Counted from the stretch's first letter, positions 51,999-61,742 are shown. The stretch is DNA of 64,000 bases from Vibrio tapetis subsp. quintayensis (GCF_030409945.1 NZ_JAUFQV010000043.1:124001-188000); one strand, 5' to 3'. Notes: generated by a model not told the origin, from the letters alone. Numbers and translations: made by a program.

Positions 51999-53513
51999 TT
52001 ATTCGTAATTGATGGTGTATCGGTTTCGGCCACGTCTTTTCGATTGATACAAGGCTCTATCCGCACTTTGAAACATCAGCATGTAGCTGTCTAGCGTTGG
52101 GTTTACGGTGCCCGCAGCGCCGACGCTGATAGAAATGGTAGACTTAGTTGGCGAGTGTTCATGAGGAATATCCAATTGCTCTATGCTCGCCAGAAGGCGC
52201 TTGGCTTGTTTCTTGGCGTTGATGGGCTCGGCGCTGAACAAGCACACACTGAATTCTTCGCCACCAATTCTGGCTACACAGGCGTCGCCGACAAAATCTA
52301 CTGCATCTAATGCTTGTGCCACTTTTCGGATGACCTTGTCACCATCTATGTGGCTGTAGTTGTCGTTATAGAGCTTGAAGTGGTCGATATCAATCAGCAA
52401 GACCAGCATGTGAGATGCGTGTTTCACCTTTATCTGCTCTTTAATCACTCTTTCCAGTTCACGCCGGTTGGCAACGCTGGTGAGCGGATCATGGGCCGAC
52501 TGCCAAGCAAGTTCTTTGCGGCTTTCTTCTAGCTCTAATATCAGTTGCTTCATGTTTCGAGCAAAGTCCTGCATTTCGTAAGAAAGAAACTGGTCATCAG
52601 GCGGCAGAACCCCCGTTTTTCTGAATCGTTTTAATCCAATTTGAGCGCGTCTAAATGGGCTCACAAAAGTTGATGCAGCAAAAAGGTTGAATGCGAGCAT
52701 AAGCAGTGAAAAGCAAGCTAAAGCAGAGATTTCATCCCAACGAAGAAAGTTCGGGATCTTGATTGAATGCGAGACCTCAATAACCACAGACAGGGGGTAT
52801 TGGCGGTCGTTCTTAACGATATGTGAATGATTATCGTGATCCTCCAATTGGCTCGCTGTTGCTTGTGGCACAACATCAAAAGAGATATCTAGCCCTGTTG
52901 ATCCTTCAATTTGGATAATAAATGGGGCTCTTACTTTCTTAATAAACATCAGAAAGCCATCGTCACACTCAATACCTTGGTTGTTGCATATTCGGCTGGT
53001 GGCCAATAAATGCGGTGTATCGTCAATCACCAAAAGCCTGACAAAAGGTTCGAAGTTATCGGTGCCAGAGCGCAAGGTTTCCGCTAATAAAGAACCAAAC
53101 TTATATTTTAGTGTGCCAAATCGGGTAGGTTGGTTAGTGTTGTGATCATAACGCATTCCCCATAACAACTGCACATCGCGGTCAAACACGAACACGCCAT
53201 CCAGCATTTTGCTTTTGAACACGTAATCGTTAATTACACGATTAAGCATTTGAGGGTTCTTTGATATGGCAATTTCGCGTAATTCATCCCAAGAGGCGTA
53301 ATCACTTAAAGTAGAGCCCAGATCTTCTTTCTCTATATCGATCGCGGTTTTTACCCGTTCGACTTCTAGCTCTTGCATGCGAATGGCTTCAACCACAGCT
53401 TGATCGTGAGACCAAGTGTATTTGATAAGCATGTATCCACCGACAAAGAGGAGGCAAATAGTTATCGAAATAACCACTGAAAGCTGTCGCAAGCTAAAGT
53501 GAGAAATGTTCAT
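51999..53513 (-). CDS. Membrane diguanylate cyclase with CHASE4-like sensor, I-site absent
   Basis: Predicted to make cyclic di-GMP. The 504 residues hold a membrane helix near 13-33, a periplasmic CHASE4-like sensor (STLSDYASWDELREIAISKN), a second helix near 255-280, a short linker and a GGDEF domain with active motif GGEEF at residues 417-421. Unlike the other two cyclases in this window, the position five residues before the motif reads VGDA and not RxxD, so product inhibition through the I-site is probably lost. A single gene, divergent from the MCP gene across 391 nt. Confidence 0.9.
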   Translation of the reverse strand: MNISHFSLRQLSVVISITICLLFVGGYMLIKYTWSHDQAVVEAIRMQELEVERVKTAIDIEKEDLGSTLSDYASWDELREIAISKNPQMLNRVINDYVFKSKMLDGVFVFDRDVQLLWGMRYDHNTNQPTRFGTLKYKFGSLLAETLRSGTDNFEPFVRLLVIDDTPHLLATSRICNNQGIECDDGFLMFIKKVRAPFIIQIEGSTGLDISFDVVPQATASQLEDHDNHSHIVKNDRQYPLSVVIEVSHSIKIPNFLRWDEISALACFSLLMLAFNLFAASTFVSPFRRAQIGLKRFRKTGVLPPDDQFLSYEMQDFARNMKQLILELEESRKELAWQSAHDPLTSVANRRELERVIKEQIKVKHASHMLVLLIDIDHFKLYNDNYSHIDGDKVIRKVAQALDAVDFVGDACVARIGGEEFSVCLFSAEPINAKKQAKRLLASIEQLDIPHEHSPTKSTISISVGAAGTVNPTLDSYMLMFQSADRALYQSKRRGRNRYTINYE

Positions 53514-53848
53514 TAAGTACCGTATGTTGTATTGCAGTAGAATTCAGTTAACTAAATAGCCTGATATGAGCACCTGAATAGTAGCAGAATTTGGTATATA
53601 GAATGTGATCCCGAATGTATGCAAACAAATGAATGAGAAACAATCCAAGCCATTTGTTTAAATAGTAACAACGAAGCAAAGAAACATACAATTGTTGGTA
53701 TATTTATATATTCAGTATTAATTGTTTAAATGTTACTCCTTTCGCCAATTGATTGACGTTGAGTCAATTTAACGGCGTACTAACTCGCTGATATTTATTG
53801 AAAAATATCAACTCATCATAGACATCTATGGTTTTAGAGTTTATATTC

Positions 53849-53864
53849 TGTGCCCTAGATCACA
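53849..53864. promoter_or_regulatory. CRP-like site upstream of the MCP gene
   Basis: TGTGC-CCTAGA-TCACA matches TGTGA-N6-TCACA with one mismatch, 40 nt before the MCP ATG. The remaining interval 53514-53848 is AT-rich and holds an imperfect repeat (ATTGAC...GTCAAT near 53750-53768); no gene is seen in it. Confidence 0.45.
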
Positions 53865-53904
53865 TTCCGGCATGGACGCAGTTTAATTACTGTTTGAGGC
53901 ATTT

Positions 53905-55533
53905 ATGCAATTTTCGTTGAAAAATATATCTATTAAAGTTCAAGTTCTAATTCCAGTGTTACTTCTTGTCATTTCACTCTTTGGTGCTCTGCTGGTGACA
54001 AAAACTAACCTAGAAATTGAACAACAAGACATGGCTGATAATACTCATGCTCTGGTTGAATATAAAGATGCCTTAGCTGATTTGGATGATGAAATTTATC
54101 CGTTGCGCATTGATGCGGTTTACGCCATTTACGACAGCGCACGCAGAACCACATTTCGTAACAAGCTAACCACGATACCGAGTATGGTGGATAATTCAAT
54201 GAGCAAGCTTATTACTAACCCTGATTTCCGCAGCGAAGTGACGCATGTTAAGCAGTCGATTCAAGCGTATGTCGATTATTCTCAACGTGCGCTGACGATG
54301 TTTGAACGCCACGATAATCTTCAAGTTTCTGAATCTGAGTTTGATGCTTTTATTGCAGGCTATCGTACTGTGGGTAACACAATGGTTGAATCCATCAATA
54401 CACTGTCGCGTGATGTTAACCAGTATTCAATGCAAGATCTTGATGAAAGCATTGAGCGTAATGAACAAGTGAAGCAGACGGCAAGCTACTTAGTACTGGC
54501 TGTGTTTGTGATTTCACTGATTGTTGCTTGGTGGTTATCTGGTTTGATTATTTCTCCTATTGTGAAGCTGCAAGGCGTAATGCGTAAGCTGGCAGAAGGT
54601 CATTTAACGGTTAGAGCCGACCAAGATGGCGATAACGAAATTGCTAAGCTCAGTGCAGACGTAAACCAAACAGTGAGTCAGTTGCATGGCACGGTAGAAG
54701 CGCTGGCTCGTATCAGTGAAGAAGTGGCCTCTGCTTCAACGGAACTGGCGGCGGTAATGACGCAATCAGAAGCCAATGCTCATCAAGAACGAAATGAACT
54801 TGACCAAGTTGCTTCTGCTGTTACGGAACTTGCTAGCACAGCAGATAACGTATCAGACAACGCAACGGCTGCGGATTCAACGGCAAAACAAGCGGATGAG
54901 CTAGCAAAAGCGAGCCTAGAAGTGTTTGCTCAAGCTGGTGATGCTAACCAACAAATGTCGGTTGCCTTGAATGAAGCGGCAGAAGTGGTGACGGAGCTTA
55001 AAAATCAGTCTGATGAAATCAACGATGTGATTGAAGTGATTCGTGGCGTTTCTGACCAAACGAACTTGTTGGCACTGAACGCCGCCATTGAAGCTGCGCG
55101 TGCGGGAGAATCTGGCCGTGGTTTTGCCGTAGTGGCAGACGAAGTGAGAATGTTGGCAGCTAGAACGCAAGATTCCACTCAAGAGATTCAAGTGATCATT
55201 GAGTCTCTGCAAGCTAAATCTTTGATTGCTAATCAAAGCATGCAAACAAGCATCGATATGCTGGCTCAAAATGAAGAGCTAAGCCGTCAAGCGAACGACT
55301 CTGTGATCGGCATTACCGAATCGGTCAACGACATCAATGATATGAATGCTCAAGTAGCAACAGCCGCAGAGCAACAATCTCAAGTGACTCAAGACATTAA
55401 CCGAAACATCAATAATATGTCTGAACTTGTGAATCAAAACGTAACCGGCATCAGCCAAAGTGCGAGCGCGAGTAATGAGTTATCACGCCTAGCGGAACAA
55501 CAAAAACACCAGTTGTCGTTCTTTAAATTGTAG
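53905..55533 (+). CDS. Methyl-accepting chemotaxis protein
   Basis: A chemoreceptor of 542 residues. Membrane helices lie near residues 10-30 and 192-215; between them is a helical periplasmic sensor (DNTHALVEYKDALADLDDEI). A HAMP domain follows (GLIISPIVKLQGVMRKLAEG), then the methyl-accepting coiled coil with the highly conserved signalling tip VIRGVSDQTNLLALNAAIEA and GRGFAVVADEVRMLA. No C-terminal NWETF-type pentapeptide is present. GAGG precedes the ATG. It is a single gene with a terminator; CheA/CheW are not nearby, so it would plug into an unlinked array. The ligand is unknown. Confidence 0.94.
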   Translation: MQFSLKNISIKVQVLIPVLLLVISLFGALLVTKTNLEIEQQDMADNTHALVEYKDALADLDDEIYPLRIDAVYAIYDSARRTTFRNKLTTIPSMVDNSMSKLITNPDFRSEVTHVKQSIQAYVDYSQRALTMFERHDNLQVSESEFDAFIAGYRTVGNTMVESINTLSRDVNQYSMQDLDESIERNEQVKQTASYLVLAVFVISLIVAWWLSGLIISPIVKLQGVMRKLAEGHLTVRADQDGDNEIAKLSADVNQTVSQLHGTVEALARISEEVASASTELAAVMTQSEANAHQERNELDQVASAVTELASTADNVSDNATAADSTAKQADELAKASLEVFAQAGDANQQMSVALNEAAEVVTELKNQSDEINDVIEVIRGVSDQTNLLALNAAIEAARAGESGRGFAVVADEVRMLAARTQDSTQEIQVIIESLQAKSLIANQSMQTSIDMLAQNEELSRQANDSVIGITESVNDINDMNAQVATAAEQQSQVTQDINRNINNMSELVNQNVTGISQSASASNELSRLAEQQKHQLSFFKL

Positions 55534-55590
55534 ATGCTAAACGCGAAGTACTAAGTACTAAAAGCTAAGTAGTAAGAGTGAATAAATAAA

Positions 55591-55628
55591 AAGGCTAAGT
55601 GGGATTGATTTCTCACTTAGCCTTTTTT
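55591..55628. terminator. Bidirectional terminator between MCP and NnrS genes
   Basis: A perfect 11-bp stem AAGGCTAAGTG / CACTTAGCCTT (55591-55601 and 55614-55624), with T-run on both strands. It lies between two convergent genes. Confidence 0.9.
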
Positions 55629-55637
55629 AGTTTTTGC

Positions 55638-56822
55638 CTATCCTGGTCGACCATCTTCTCTTGGCTTCATCAGCATCAAGCCATATTTCCCAACGAACAT
55701 TGCGAACGAGAATACCCATAAGGTGGCGGATATATTAATGAATAGCATCATGTGCTCTGGCATTAAAGCAACGCCGAAGCTACGTAATATCGCTGCGATA
55801 AATAGGGCGATGAACGCTAATGTCATGCTTGGCCCTTCGTAAATATTACGGCCAGTATGACCGAGCGTAACACGGCTGATCATGGCTAAAATTAACCCGG
55901 CTAGGGCACCAATGGCAAATAAGTGAAGCATGTTGTGTTCAATAAATGGTTGGTGGGTTAATCCACGTACCCACAGTGTTAAAGGAATACAGGCGTAAGC
56001 AAGGTGTAAAGACCAAACAAGCGGCTCGCTGACTGTTTTCCAAGGTTTCCATCGGTATATTCGTATGGAGTGAGCGATGGCTGCTATGAGCATCAGAGGT
56101 TGGGATAGCTCACCTTGCGCCATTGGGAAGAAGCTCAATATGAAAAGCAGAACCAGTGGCAAGTTACCCACGTAGTCTAACCAAACCATCGGTTGTGGTT
56201 TTTCAAATTGGAAGCGACGCGCAGTAAAAAATGGAATGACACGGCCACCCATGACAGAAAGCAGTAAGATAAACCACCAAATCATGGCTTGCCAAACCGC
56301 CGACGATGGAAAAGGTGGCATGCCCTTAATGGTGGCGTAGCTAGCAAAGTTAGCAATTAACGCTAAAATGAAAAGCGGCACGAAGAACAAATTCTTCCAA
56401 CCTTTTGCCTTGACGACGCGAGAGCCTATCTCATAGGCGAGCAAAGCAAAAAATAGCCCTTCAATGCTTGAGACTAACCATAATGGCGCTGGCGTCCAAA
56501 ACAGGATTCTCGGCGCCAACCAAAGGCCAAAAACCAAAGCCAGCATGCCCTTTTTAGTGCCGTTGATTCCGGTCCAGTTTTGCACCGCGGTTAGAACAAA
56601 CCCCGCAACAATCGCCATAGCAAAACCAAACAACATTTCATGTACATGCCACCAAAGGGCAGGGACAGAAAGTTGGGCTGGTTGACCGTTTTGAAAAGCG
56701 TAAACCCAAACCACAATGGTAATTAGGGCGTAAACGGAACCAAACAAGAAAAAAGGACGAAACCCTAAGCGCAGTAAAGGCGGGATTTTATTTTCCTCTT
56801 TCATATCGGTGATGTTTAACAT
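55638..56822 (-). CDS. nnrS: NnrS-family heme-copper membrane protein
   Basis: An inner-membrane protein of 394 residues with about twelve hydrophobic helices, linked in Vibrio and relatives to resistance against nitric oxide damage. The family start PPLLRLGFRPFFLFGSVYA and the HVHEMLFGFAMAIVAGFVLTA and GHTGRNIYEGP segments, with several conserved histidines that could bind heme and copper, are clear. The ATG at 56822 has GAGAA upstream. An NsrR-like operator at 56844-56866 lies directly in front of it, which supports nitric-oxide-responsive control. Confidence 0.93.
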   Translation of the reverse strand: MLNITDMKEENKIPPLLRLGFRPFFLFGSVYALITIVVWVYAFQNGQPAQLSVPALWWHVHEMLFGFAMAIVAGFVLTAVQNWTGINGTKKGMLALVFGLWLAPRILFWTPAPLWLVSSIEGLFFALLAYEIGSRVVKAKGWKNLFFVPLFILALIANFASYATIKGMPPFPSSAVWQAMIWWFILLLSVMGGRVIPFFTARRFQFEKPQPMVWLDYVGNLPLVLLFILSFFPMAQGELSQPLMLIAAIAHSIRIYRWKPWKTVSEPLVWSLHLAYACIPLTLWVRGLTHQPFIEHNMLHLFAIGALAGLILAMISRVTLGHTGRNIYEGPSMTLAFIALFIAAILRSFGVALMPEHMMLFINISATLWVFSFAMFVGKYGLMLMKPREDGRPG

Positions 56823-56843
56823 AAGGTTTGTTCTCGATTTTTA

Positions 56844-56866
56844 AAGATGCATTTATAATACACCTT
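56844..56866. promoter_or_regulatory. NsrR-like operator upstream of nnrS
   Basis: Two 11-bp half-sites in inverted order, AAGATGCATTT (56844-56854) and TAATACACCTT (56856-56866; reverse complement AAGGTGTATTA), are separated by one base. This is the 11-1-11 layout and sequence of NsrR sites (AAGATGYATTT type). It sits 22 nt before the nnrS ATG, where a repressor would block transcription. Confidence 0.75.
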
Positions 56867-57168
56867 TAAAAATAAATGCCAATAATAATCTTATTCTAGC
56901 TAAGAACGGCACTTATGCAGAGACAATCCGCGGGAGATGTCTTTACTTGCGTGGAAGATCATTTCACAGGGCACTTTAATAAAATAGAAAGACATCAGCA
57001 GCATCATGGTGGGGGCGGCATAGGTCGTAAAGTTTGCCAAAGCAGAGGCAGATAATAACCCAGAGCAATTCCCATGAATGAAAAAGCAGACCTAAACTTT
57101 CATTAGAAGTAACTTGCTATAAAAATAATTTGATATAAAAGAACGGGTTTACTGGCTCACTCGTTCAA
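56867..57168. other. Interval between acetoacetyl-CoA ligase and nnrS
   Basis: About 300 nt without a certain gene. On the minus strand a short frame ending at TAG 56900-56902 is open for about 60 codons and is hydrophobic in part (LANFTTYAAP, MMLLMSFYFIKVPCEM); a TTG-initiated form would cover 56900-57040. No ribosome-binding site is convincing, so it is left uncalled. Confidence 0.35.
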
Positions 57169-59127
57169 TTAAACATAGCGCGCTATTTCATCCAGCACAT
57201 CAGGGTTAGCAATTGCACCGATGTTCTCTATCTTTTTTCCGGCCAACACTTGTTTTGCCGCCAGTTCTACCAGCTTACCCGATTTGGTGCGTGGCATTTC
57301 TGTCAGAGTATGAATGAAAGACGGAACATGACGTGGAGAGCATTTAAGTTTTAAACAAGTGCGGATTTCTTTTTCTAATTCGTCATTGAGTTGGTATCCG
57401 TCCTCTAGCTGCACAAAAAGCACGACGTGTTCGTCTGCTTGGTGCTTTTTGCCAACGGCTAGCGAGTCTCGAATGAAAGGTAACTGGTTAACTTGCTGAT
57501 AAATCTCCGCCGTGCCAATGCGAACACCTGCTGGGTTAAGGGTGGTATCGCTTCGACCAAAAAACACCATTCCGAGATGCTGCGTTTGTATGACTTCATC
57601 ACCGTGATGCCAGGTATTATCATACTTTCCCCAATAAGCATTATGATAGCGCTCGCCATCATCAGCCCAAAAGCCTATGGGTTGATTGGGAAAGCTGTTA
57701 CAGCAAACGAGTTCGCCAATTTGTTCCGATAGCGGGGCCCCTGCAGAGTTGAAAACTTGCACATCCATACCGAGTGCTGCACCTTGAACTTCCCCTTTAA
57801 ACACCGGAGAAATAGGGTTACCTAAAACAAAGCAGCCACAGATGTCGGTGCCTCCTGAAATCGAGGCTAAGTGCATGTCTTTGTTGATATTTTGATAAAC
57901 ATAATCAAACTGATGAGGATGTAAAACAGACCCGGTTGAACAAACAGTTTTTATATGATCGAGAGAGTGGTACTTATTGGGGGCATAATTAAGCTTTTGA
58001 ATGACTTCCAAATACTTAGCGGACGTACCAAATAGCGTAATTTGTATTCGATCTGCCATTTGCCATAAGGCATCGGTGTTTGGATAGGTGGTATGCCCGT
58101 CGTAAACCACAATACTGGCCCCACTGCCAAGAGCACTGGTGAGCCAGTTCCACATCATCCAACTGCAGGTTGTGTAGTAAAATACACGGTCGTTGGGTTT
58201 GATATCACAATGGAGTTGGTGTTCTTTTAGGTGGTTTAACAACGTGCCACCCACGCTATGGGTAATGCACTTTGGCTTTCCTGTTGTTCCCGATGAGTAC
58301 AAAATCGCTAAGGGGGCATTGAAGTCTTGGCGACGGTAACGCATGCCAGTGGCTTGGTAGCCTTCAAGCATATGATGCCATTCAGAAAACGTGCTTTCAC
58401 TGTCTGGGTGTAGATAGTTGATCTGACATACTTGCGTGATTGATGGCAAGTTGTCGACTACTTGTTGGTTCTTAGCGTTCATGCAAAATGCTTGACCATG
58501 AAAGCTGTAGCCGTCGACGCAAAACAGAACCTTTGGCTGTACTTGGCCAAACCGTTCTGTCACGCTGTCTACGCCAAAATCCGGTGAGGTTGCGGTCCAA
58601 ATGGCTCCAATACTGCTGGTGGCTAACATTGCGATAATGGCTTCGGGAATATTAGGTAAATATCCTGCCACAACATCCCCTTCACCCACATTGCAATCAC
58701 GCAGCCACTGCTGAGTAACAGACACCTTGTCGCATAGCCTTTGCCAAGTGATTTGTCGAGATTGCCCCAATTCATTTTCAAAATAGATTGCCGTTTGGCC
58801 GGGGTTCTGAAACGCATGTGCAAGGATGTTTTCGGTGTAGTTGAGGTTAGCTTCTGGGAACCATAATGTGTCACGCTCTGCGACAAAATCTTTGAACTTA
58901 GGTTCGCCATTACAGCGGATGGTTTCCCCTTTGGTTCCAACTATATCAAAGTAATTCCAAACAAGGCTCCAAAAGGTCTCACTGTTCTCTACCGACCAAT
59001 CATGAAGTTGTTGGTAATTTTCAATGGACAGAGAATACGCCTCATTTACATGGCGGGTAAATTGAGTCATTGAGGCATCATTAATGCGTTGTTCGCTTGG
59101 CGTCCAAATTGGCAGTGTATTTGGCAT
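57169..59127 (-). CDS. aacS: Acetoacetate-CoA ligase (acetoacetyl-CoA synthetase)
   Basis: Activates acetoacetate to acetoacetyl-CoA with ATP, feeding ketone bodies or PHB breakdown products into central metabolism. The 652 residues follow the acyl-CoA synthetase plan: the N-terminal WSVENSETFWSLVWNYF segment typical of this enzyme, the AMP-binding loop LYSSGTTGKPKCITHSVGG, the A5/A7 regions (SGGTDICGCFVLGNP, YHNAYWGKYDNTWHHGDEV), and the C-terminal catalytic lysine in PRTKSGKLVELAAKQ. AGGA precedes the ATG. It is a single gene with no thiolase or transferase gene beside it. Confidence 0.93.
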   Translation of the reverse strand: MPNTLPIWTPSEQRINDASMTQFTRHVNEAYSLSIENYQQLHDWSVENSETFWSLVWNYFDIVGTKGETIRCNGEPKFKDFVAERDTLWFPEANLNYTENILAHAFQNPGQTAIYFENELGQSRQITWQRLCDKVSVTQQWLRDCNVGEGDVVAGYLPNIPEAIIAMLATSSIGAIWTATSPDFGVDSVTERFGQVQPKVLFCVDGYSFHGQAFCMNAKNQQVVDNLPSITQVCQINYLHPDSESTFSEWHHMLEGYQATGMRYRRQDFNAPLAILYSSGTTGKPKCITHSVGGTLLNHLKEHQLHCDIKPNDRVFYYTTCSWMMWNWLTSALGSGASIVVYDGHTTYPNTDALWQMADRIQITLFGTSAKYLEVIQKLNYAPNKYHSLDHIKTVCSTGSVLHPHQFDYVYQNINKDMHLASISGGTDICGCFVLGNPISPVFKGEVQGAALGMDVQVFNSAGAPLSEQIGELVCCNSFPNQPIGFWADDGERYHNAYWGKYDNTWHHGDEVIQTQHLGMVFFGRSDTTLNPAGVRIGTAEIYQQVNQLPFIRDSLAVGKKHQADEHVVLFVQLEDGYQLNDELEKEIRTCLKLKCSPRHVPSFIHTLTEMPRTKSGKLVELAAKQVLAGKKIENIGAIANPDVLDEIARYV

Positions 59128-59332
59128 AACATTCCTGAGCTTGATGACAGAAGCTGCGACATTTCATCGCCAGTATTTTTGGTACTCTTGTATCAAAGAT
59201 AGTGGGAAATGCCTTAGTTGCAATGTAGCCACAGGAGATTGTGAGCAAAATATTGTCTTTAGCCTATAAAGTCACAGCATTTTTGCAGCGGTTTGTGTAT
59301 AAAGAAAAGGACTTTATACATAGGACAGCTAA

Positions 59333-60325
59333 ATGATTAAGCTTGGGATAATTGGCACTAATTGGATCACAGACAGTTTTATTCGCGCCGCGTTGGCAAC
59401 TCGCCAGTTTGAACTGGTTAGCGTGTATTCACGGTCGCTAGACAAAGGCCAAGAGTTTGCCAAACAATATGATGCCGATGTAACGGTGTTTGATGATTTT
59501 GAGCAATTTAGCCAACACAGTGGCACCGATGCCGTCTATGTCGCGAGCCCGAATTCGTTGCATTGTGAGCAATCCATCGCGTTGTTAAATGCGAAAAAGC
59601 ACGTCATTTGCGAAAAGCCATTAGGATCTAACCTCGATCAAGTAGAAGCAATGTATCAGGCCGCTCAGGCGAATAAAGTGGTGCTGTTTGAAGCATTTAA
59701 GACGCCATACCTACCCAACTTTGAACAGCTTAGAAGCAGCCTAAACGACATAGCTCCGCTGAGGAAAGTGTTGTTCAATTACTGCCAATATTCTTCCCGA
59801 TATCAAAAATATTTAAACGGCGAAAATCCGAATACCTTTAACCCGGCATTTTCAAACGGGTCAATCATGGACATTGGCTACTATTGCGTTGCCAGTGCGA
59901 TAGAGCTATTTGGTGAACCGACCAGCATCTACGCTCGTGCTGATTTGCTCGATTCTGGCGTGGACGGTCACGGCAGTGTATTGATGAGCTATGTTGGTTT
60001 TGATGTGATGGTCGCGCATTCAAAAGTTTCGAACTCCAGTATTTTGAGTGAAGTGCAAGGAGAACAAGGCGCGGTGTCTATAGAGCATCTTTCGGAAGCT
60101 AAGCAGGTGAAGCTGCACCTGAATGGGCAGCCAGAACAAGATTTGACCGTTGAAAGTGATGAACTGAGTATGCGTTATGAAGCCGAGCATTTTGCCAAAC
60201 AAATTAATAATGGTGAGATGGACGAAAATGCCGTTGGTCGCTCGTTAATTACCGCAAGAGTGATCACCGAAATACGTAAGCAAACAGGGGTTGTGTTCCC
60301 AGCAGATACAAGCAAGGCTGGTTAA
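59333..60325 (+). CDS. Gfo/Idh/MocA-family oxidoreductase
   Basis: An NAD(P)-dependent oxidoreductase of 330 residues. It begins with a Rossmann strand-turn (IKLGIIGTNWITDSFIRA), carries the family EKP motif in VICEKPLGSNLDQ, and has a C-terminal alpha/beta substrate domain with DIGYYCVASAIELFGEP. Members act on sugars, inositols or other polyols; the substrate is unknown. AGGA precedes the ATG. It ends one base before the metallopeptidase-like gene, so the two form an operon. Confidence 0.88.
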   Translation: MIKLGIIGTNWITDSFIRAALATRQFELVSVYSRSLDKGQEFAKQYDADVTVFDDFEQFSQHSGTDAVYVASPNSLHCEQSIALLNAKKHVICEKPLGSNLDQVEAMYQAAQANKVVLFEAFKTPYLPNFEQLRSSLNDIAPLRKVLFNYCQYSSRYQKYLNGENPNTFNPAFSNGSIMDIGYYCVASAIELFGEPTSIYARADLLDSGVDGHGSVLMSYVGFDVMVAHSKVSNSSILSEVQGEQGAVSIEHLSEAKQVKLHLNGQPEQDLTVESDELSMRYEAEHFAKQINNGEMDENAVGRSLITARVITEIRKQTGVVFPADTSKAG

Positions 60326-60326
60326 C

Positions 60327-61742
60327 ATGAAGATCGAGCTGGACTCTAAGTTGGTTAGAAATACGTTTCTATTTGTTTGCCTATGGAGTACGCAGGTTGC
60401 TTTTGCCGATAGCGGTGTTTCTGCTAGTACATCAGTAGCGAGTACATCAGTAAGCGGTGCGGCGTTAGTGGTCTCTGGATCGGATGAAAACGTTCATGTT
60501 ATAAGCCCAACAGAAGAAATTGAAAGCTCGAGACTTCCCACTAAGTTTGTTTATCACATCAATTTAGACGTAGAAAAACCGAACCAAGCATTAATCGAGG
60601 TTGATACGTCGTTATTGGAAACCAGCTATTGGTCTCCGGCTCGGAGTTTGAATGACGCTGATCCTATCGAGTTAACTTGCCATAACGGTCAACAAACCAA
60701 TAGCTTGCCGTATGAAGTGACACAGAGCTGCGATAAAGTCTCGTGGCCGATTACCTTTGCTAATGTTCCAGAACTAGGCTTGGATGCTTCAGCTCAAACC
60801 AACAGTTACTTCCCTGCCAATAAAGCCCGTAAACAACCTTGGTACTTGCTTACGGAGTGGCATTCATTACCACGAATAAACACCGAGGTATCCATTGAAA
60901 TCTGTTTTGATGAAAATCACTGCCAGTTGATGCCAAAGCCATCGGAAGCGCCATTGTTCATGACGTTTAATATGCCTAACCATGAGTTATCGCTGTACAA
61001 CCAGCCTTTGGATTTGTTTACCGATGTTCCATCCTTATTAGAGAGCCAAGAACTTTGGCAACCGATCCTGGAAGAACAAATGGGTTACCTCATGGGGGTG
61101 TTTTCAGCTTATCGAACCAAACCGTGGGACTTGGTCGCCTTTGGACGAGAAGTGAGTGCGGGCAATATAGGCGGAGCAGCAGGAAATAGGGTCTTTATGA
61201 CCAACGTGCCATTAGAAGATGGAAAGATTCAAGTGGGGGGGATAAAGCACTTTTTGAAAATTTCTGCACATGAATCGCTTCACTTTATTTCATCCGTCGA
61301 CTCCCCAATTTGGCTAAGTGAAAGCTTAGCCGAATATTATGCGCAAAAATCCTTAGTTGACACTGAATACGCTTTTCCCGATCCGGTACAAATATGGCGC
61401 GACAAGTCTGTAAACATGCCCGTTGCGGATACCGGATTATACTTGGCGAGCGAAAAAGTATCACAGCAGCAGTTAATGCAGTATTACCCGCTATTTTATC
61501 TGAAAGGAACCGCGTTTTGGCTCGATCTTGATTTACACTTGCAGCGTAACCAAAGCAGCTTAGATAACTATGTTTCTTTGCTGCAAACGAAGCAAAACGA
61601 ATCGAACAAGCAAGATACAACGAACGCCACAAACCGCGATGTGACGCTACCTTTAGCGTTTGTTAAAGCGGTGAGCAATGTCATTGGTAAGTCGGTGTTT
61701 AGCCAGTTGGAAACTCGTTATCTTCTATCACCGGTGCAGTGA
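60327..61742 (+). CDS. Secreted HExxH (gluzincin-type) metallopeptidase-like protein
   Basis: A 471-residue exported protein. The signal peptide MKIELDSKLVRNTFLFVCLW... ends near VAFA (about residue 29), followed by a Ser/Thr/Val-rich stretch containing the repeat ASTSVASTSV. The zinc motif HESLH (His315-Glu316-His319) is followed by WLSESLAEYY (Glu332 or Glu336 as third ligand), as in gluzincin (clan MA) aminopeptidases, though with shorter spacing than M1. An N-terminal beta-rich domain precedes it. The frame reaches 60291, but ATG 60327 begins the signal peptide. Peptidase activity is inferred; family and substrate are not identified. Confidence 0.8.
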   Translation: MKIELDSKLVRNTFLFVCLWSTQVAFADSGVSASTSVASTSVSGAALVVSGSDENVHVISPTEEIESSRLPTKFVYHINLDVEKPNQALIEVDTSLLETSYWSPARSLNDADPIELTCHNGQQTNSLPYEVTQSCDKVSWPITFANVPELGLDASAQTNSYFPANKARKQPWYLLTEWHSLPRINTEVSIEICFDENHCQLMPKPSEAPLFMTFNMPNHELSLYNQPLDLFTDVPSLLESQELWQPILEEQMGYLMGVFSAYRTKPWDLVAFGREVSAGNIGGAAGNRVFMTNVPLEDGKIQVGGIKHFLKISAHESLHFISSVDSPIWLSESLAEYYAQKSLVDTEYAFPDPVQIWRDKSVNMPVADTGLYLASEKVSQQQLMQYYPLFYLKGTAFWLDLDLHLQRNQSSLDNYVSLLQTKQNESNKQDTTNATNRDVTLPLAFVKAVSNVIGKSVFSQLETRYLLSPVQ

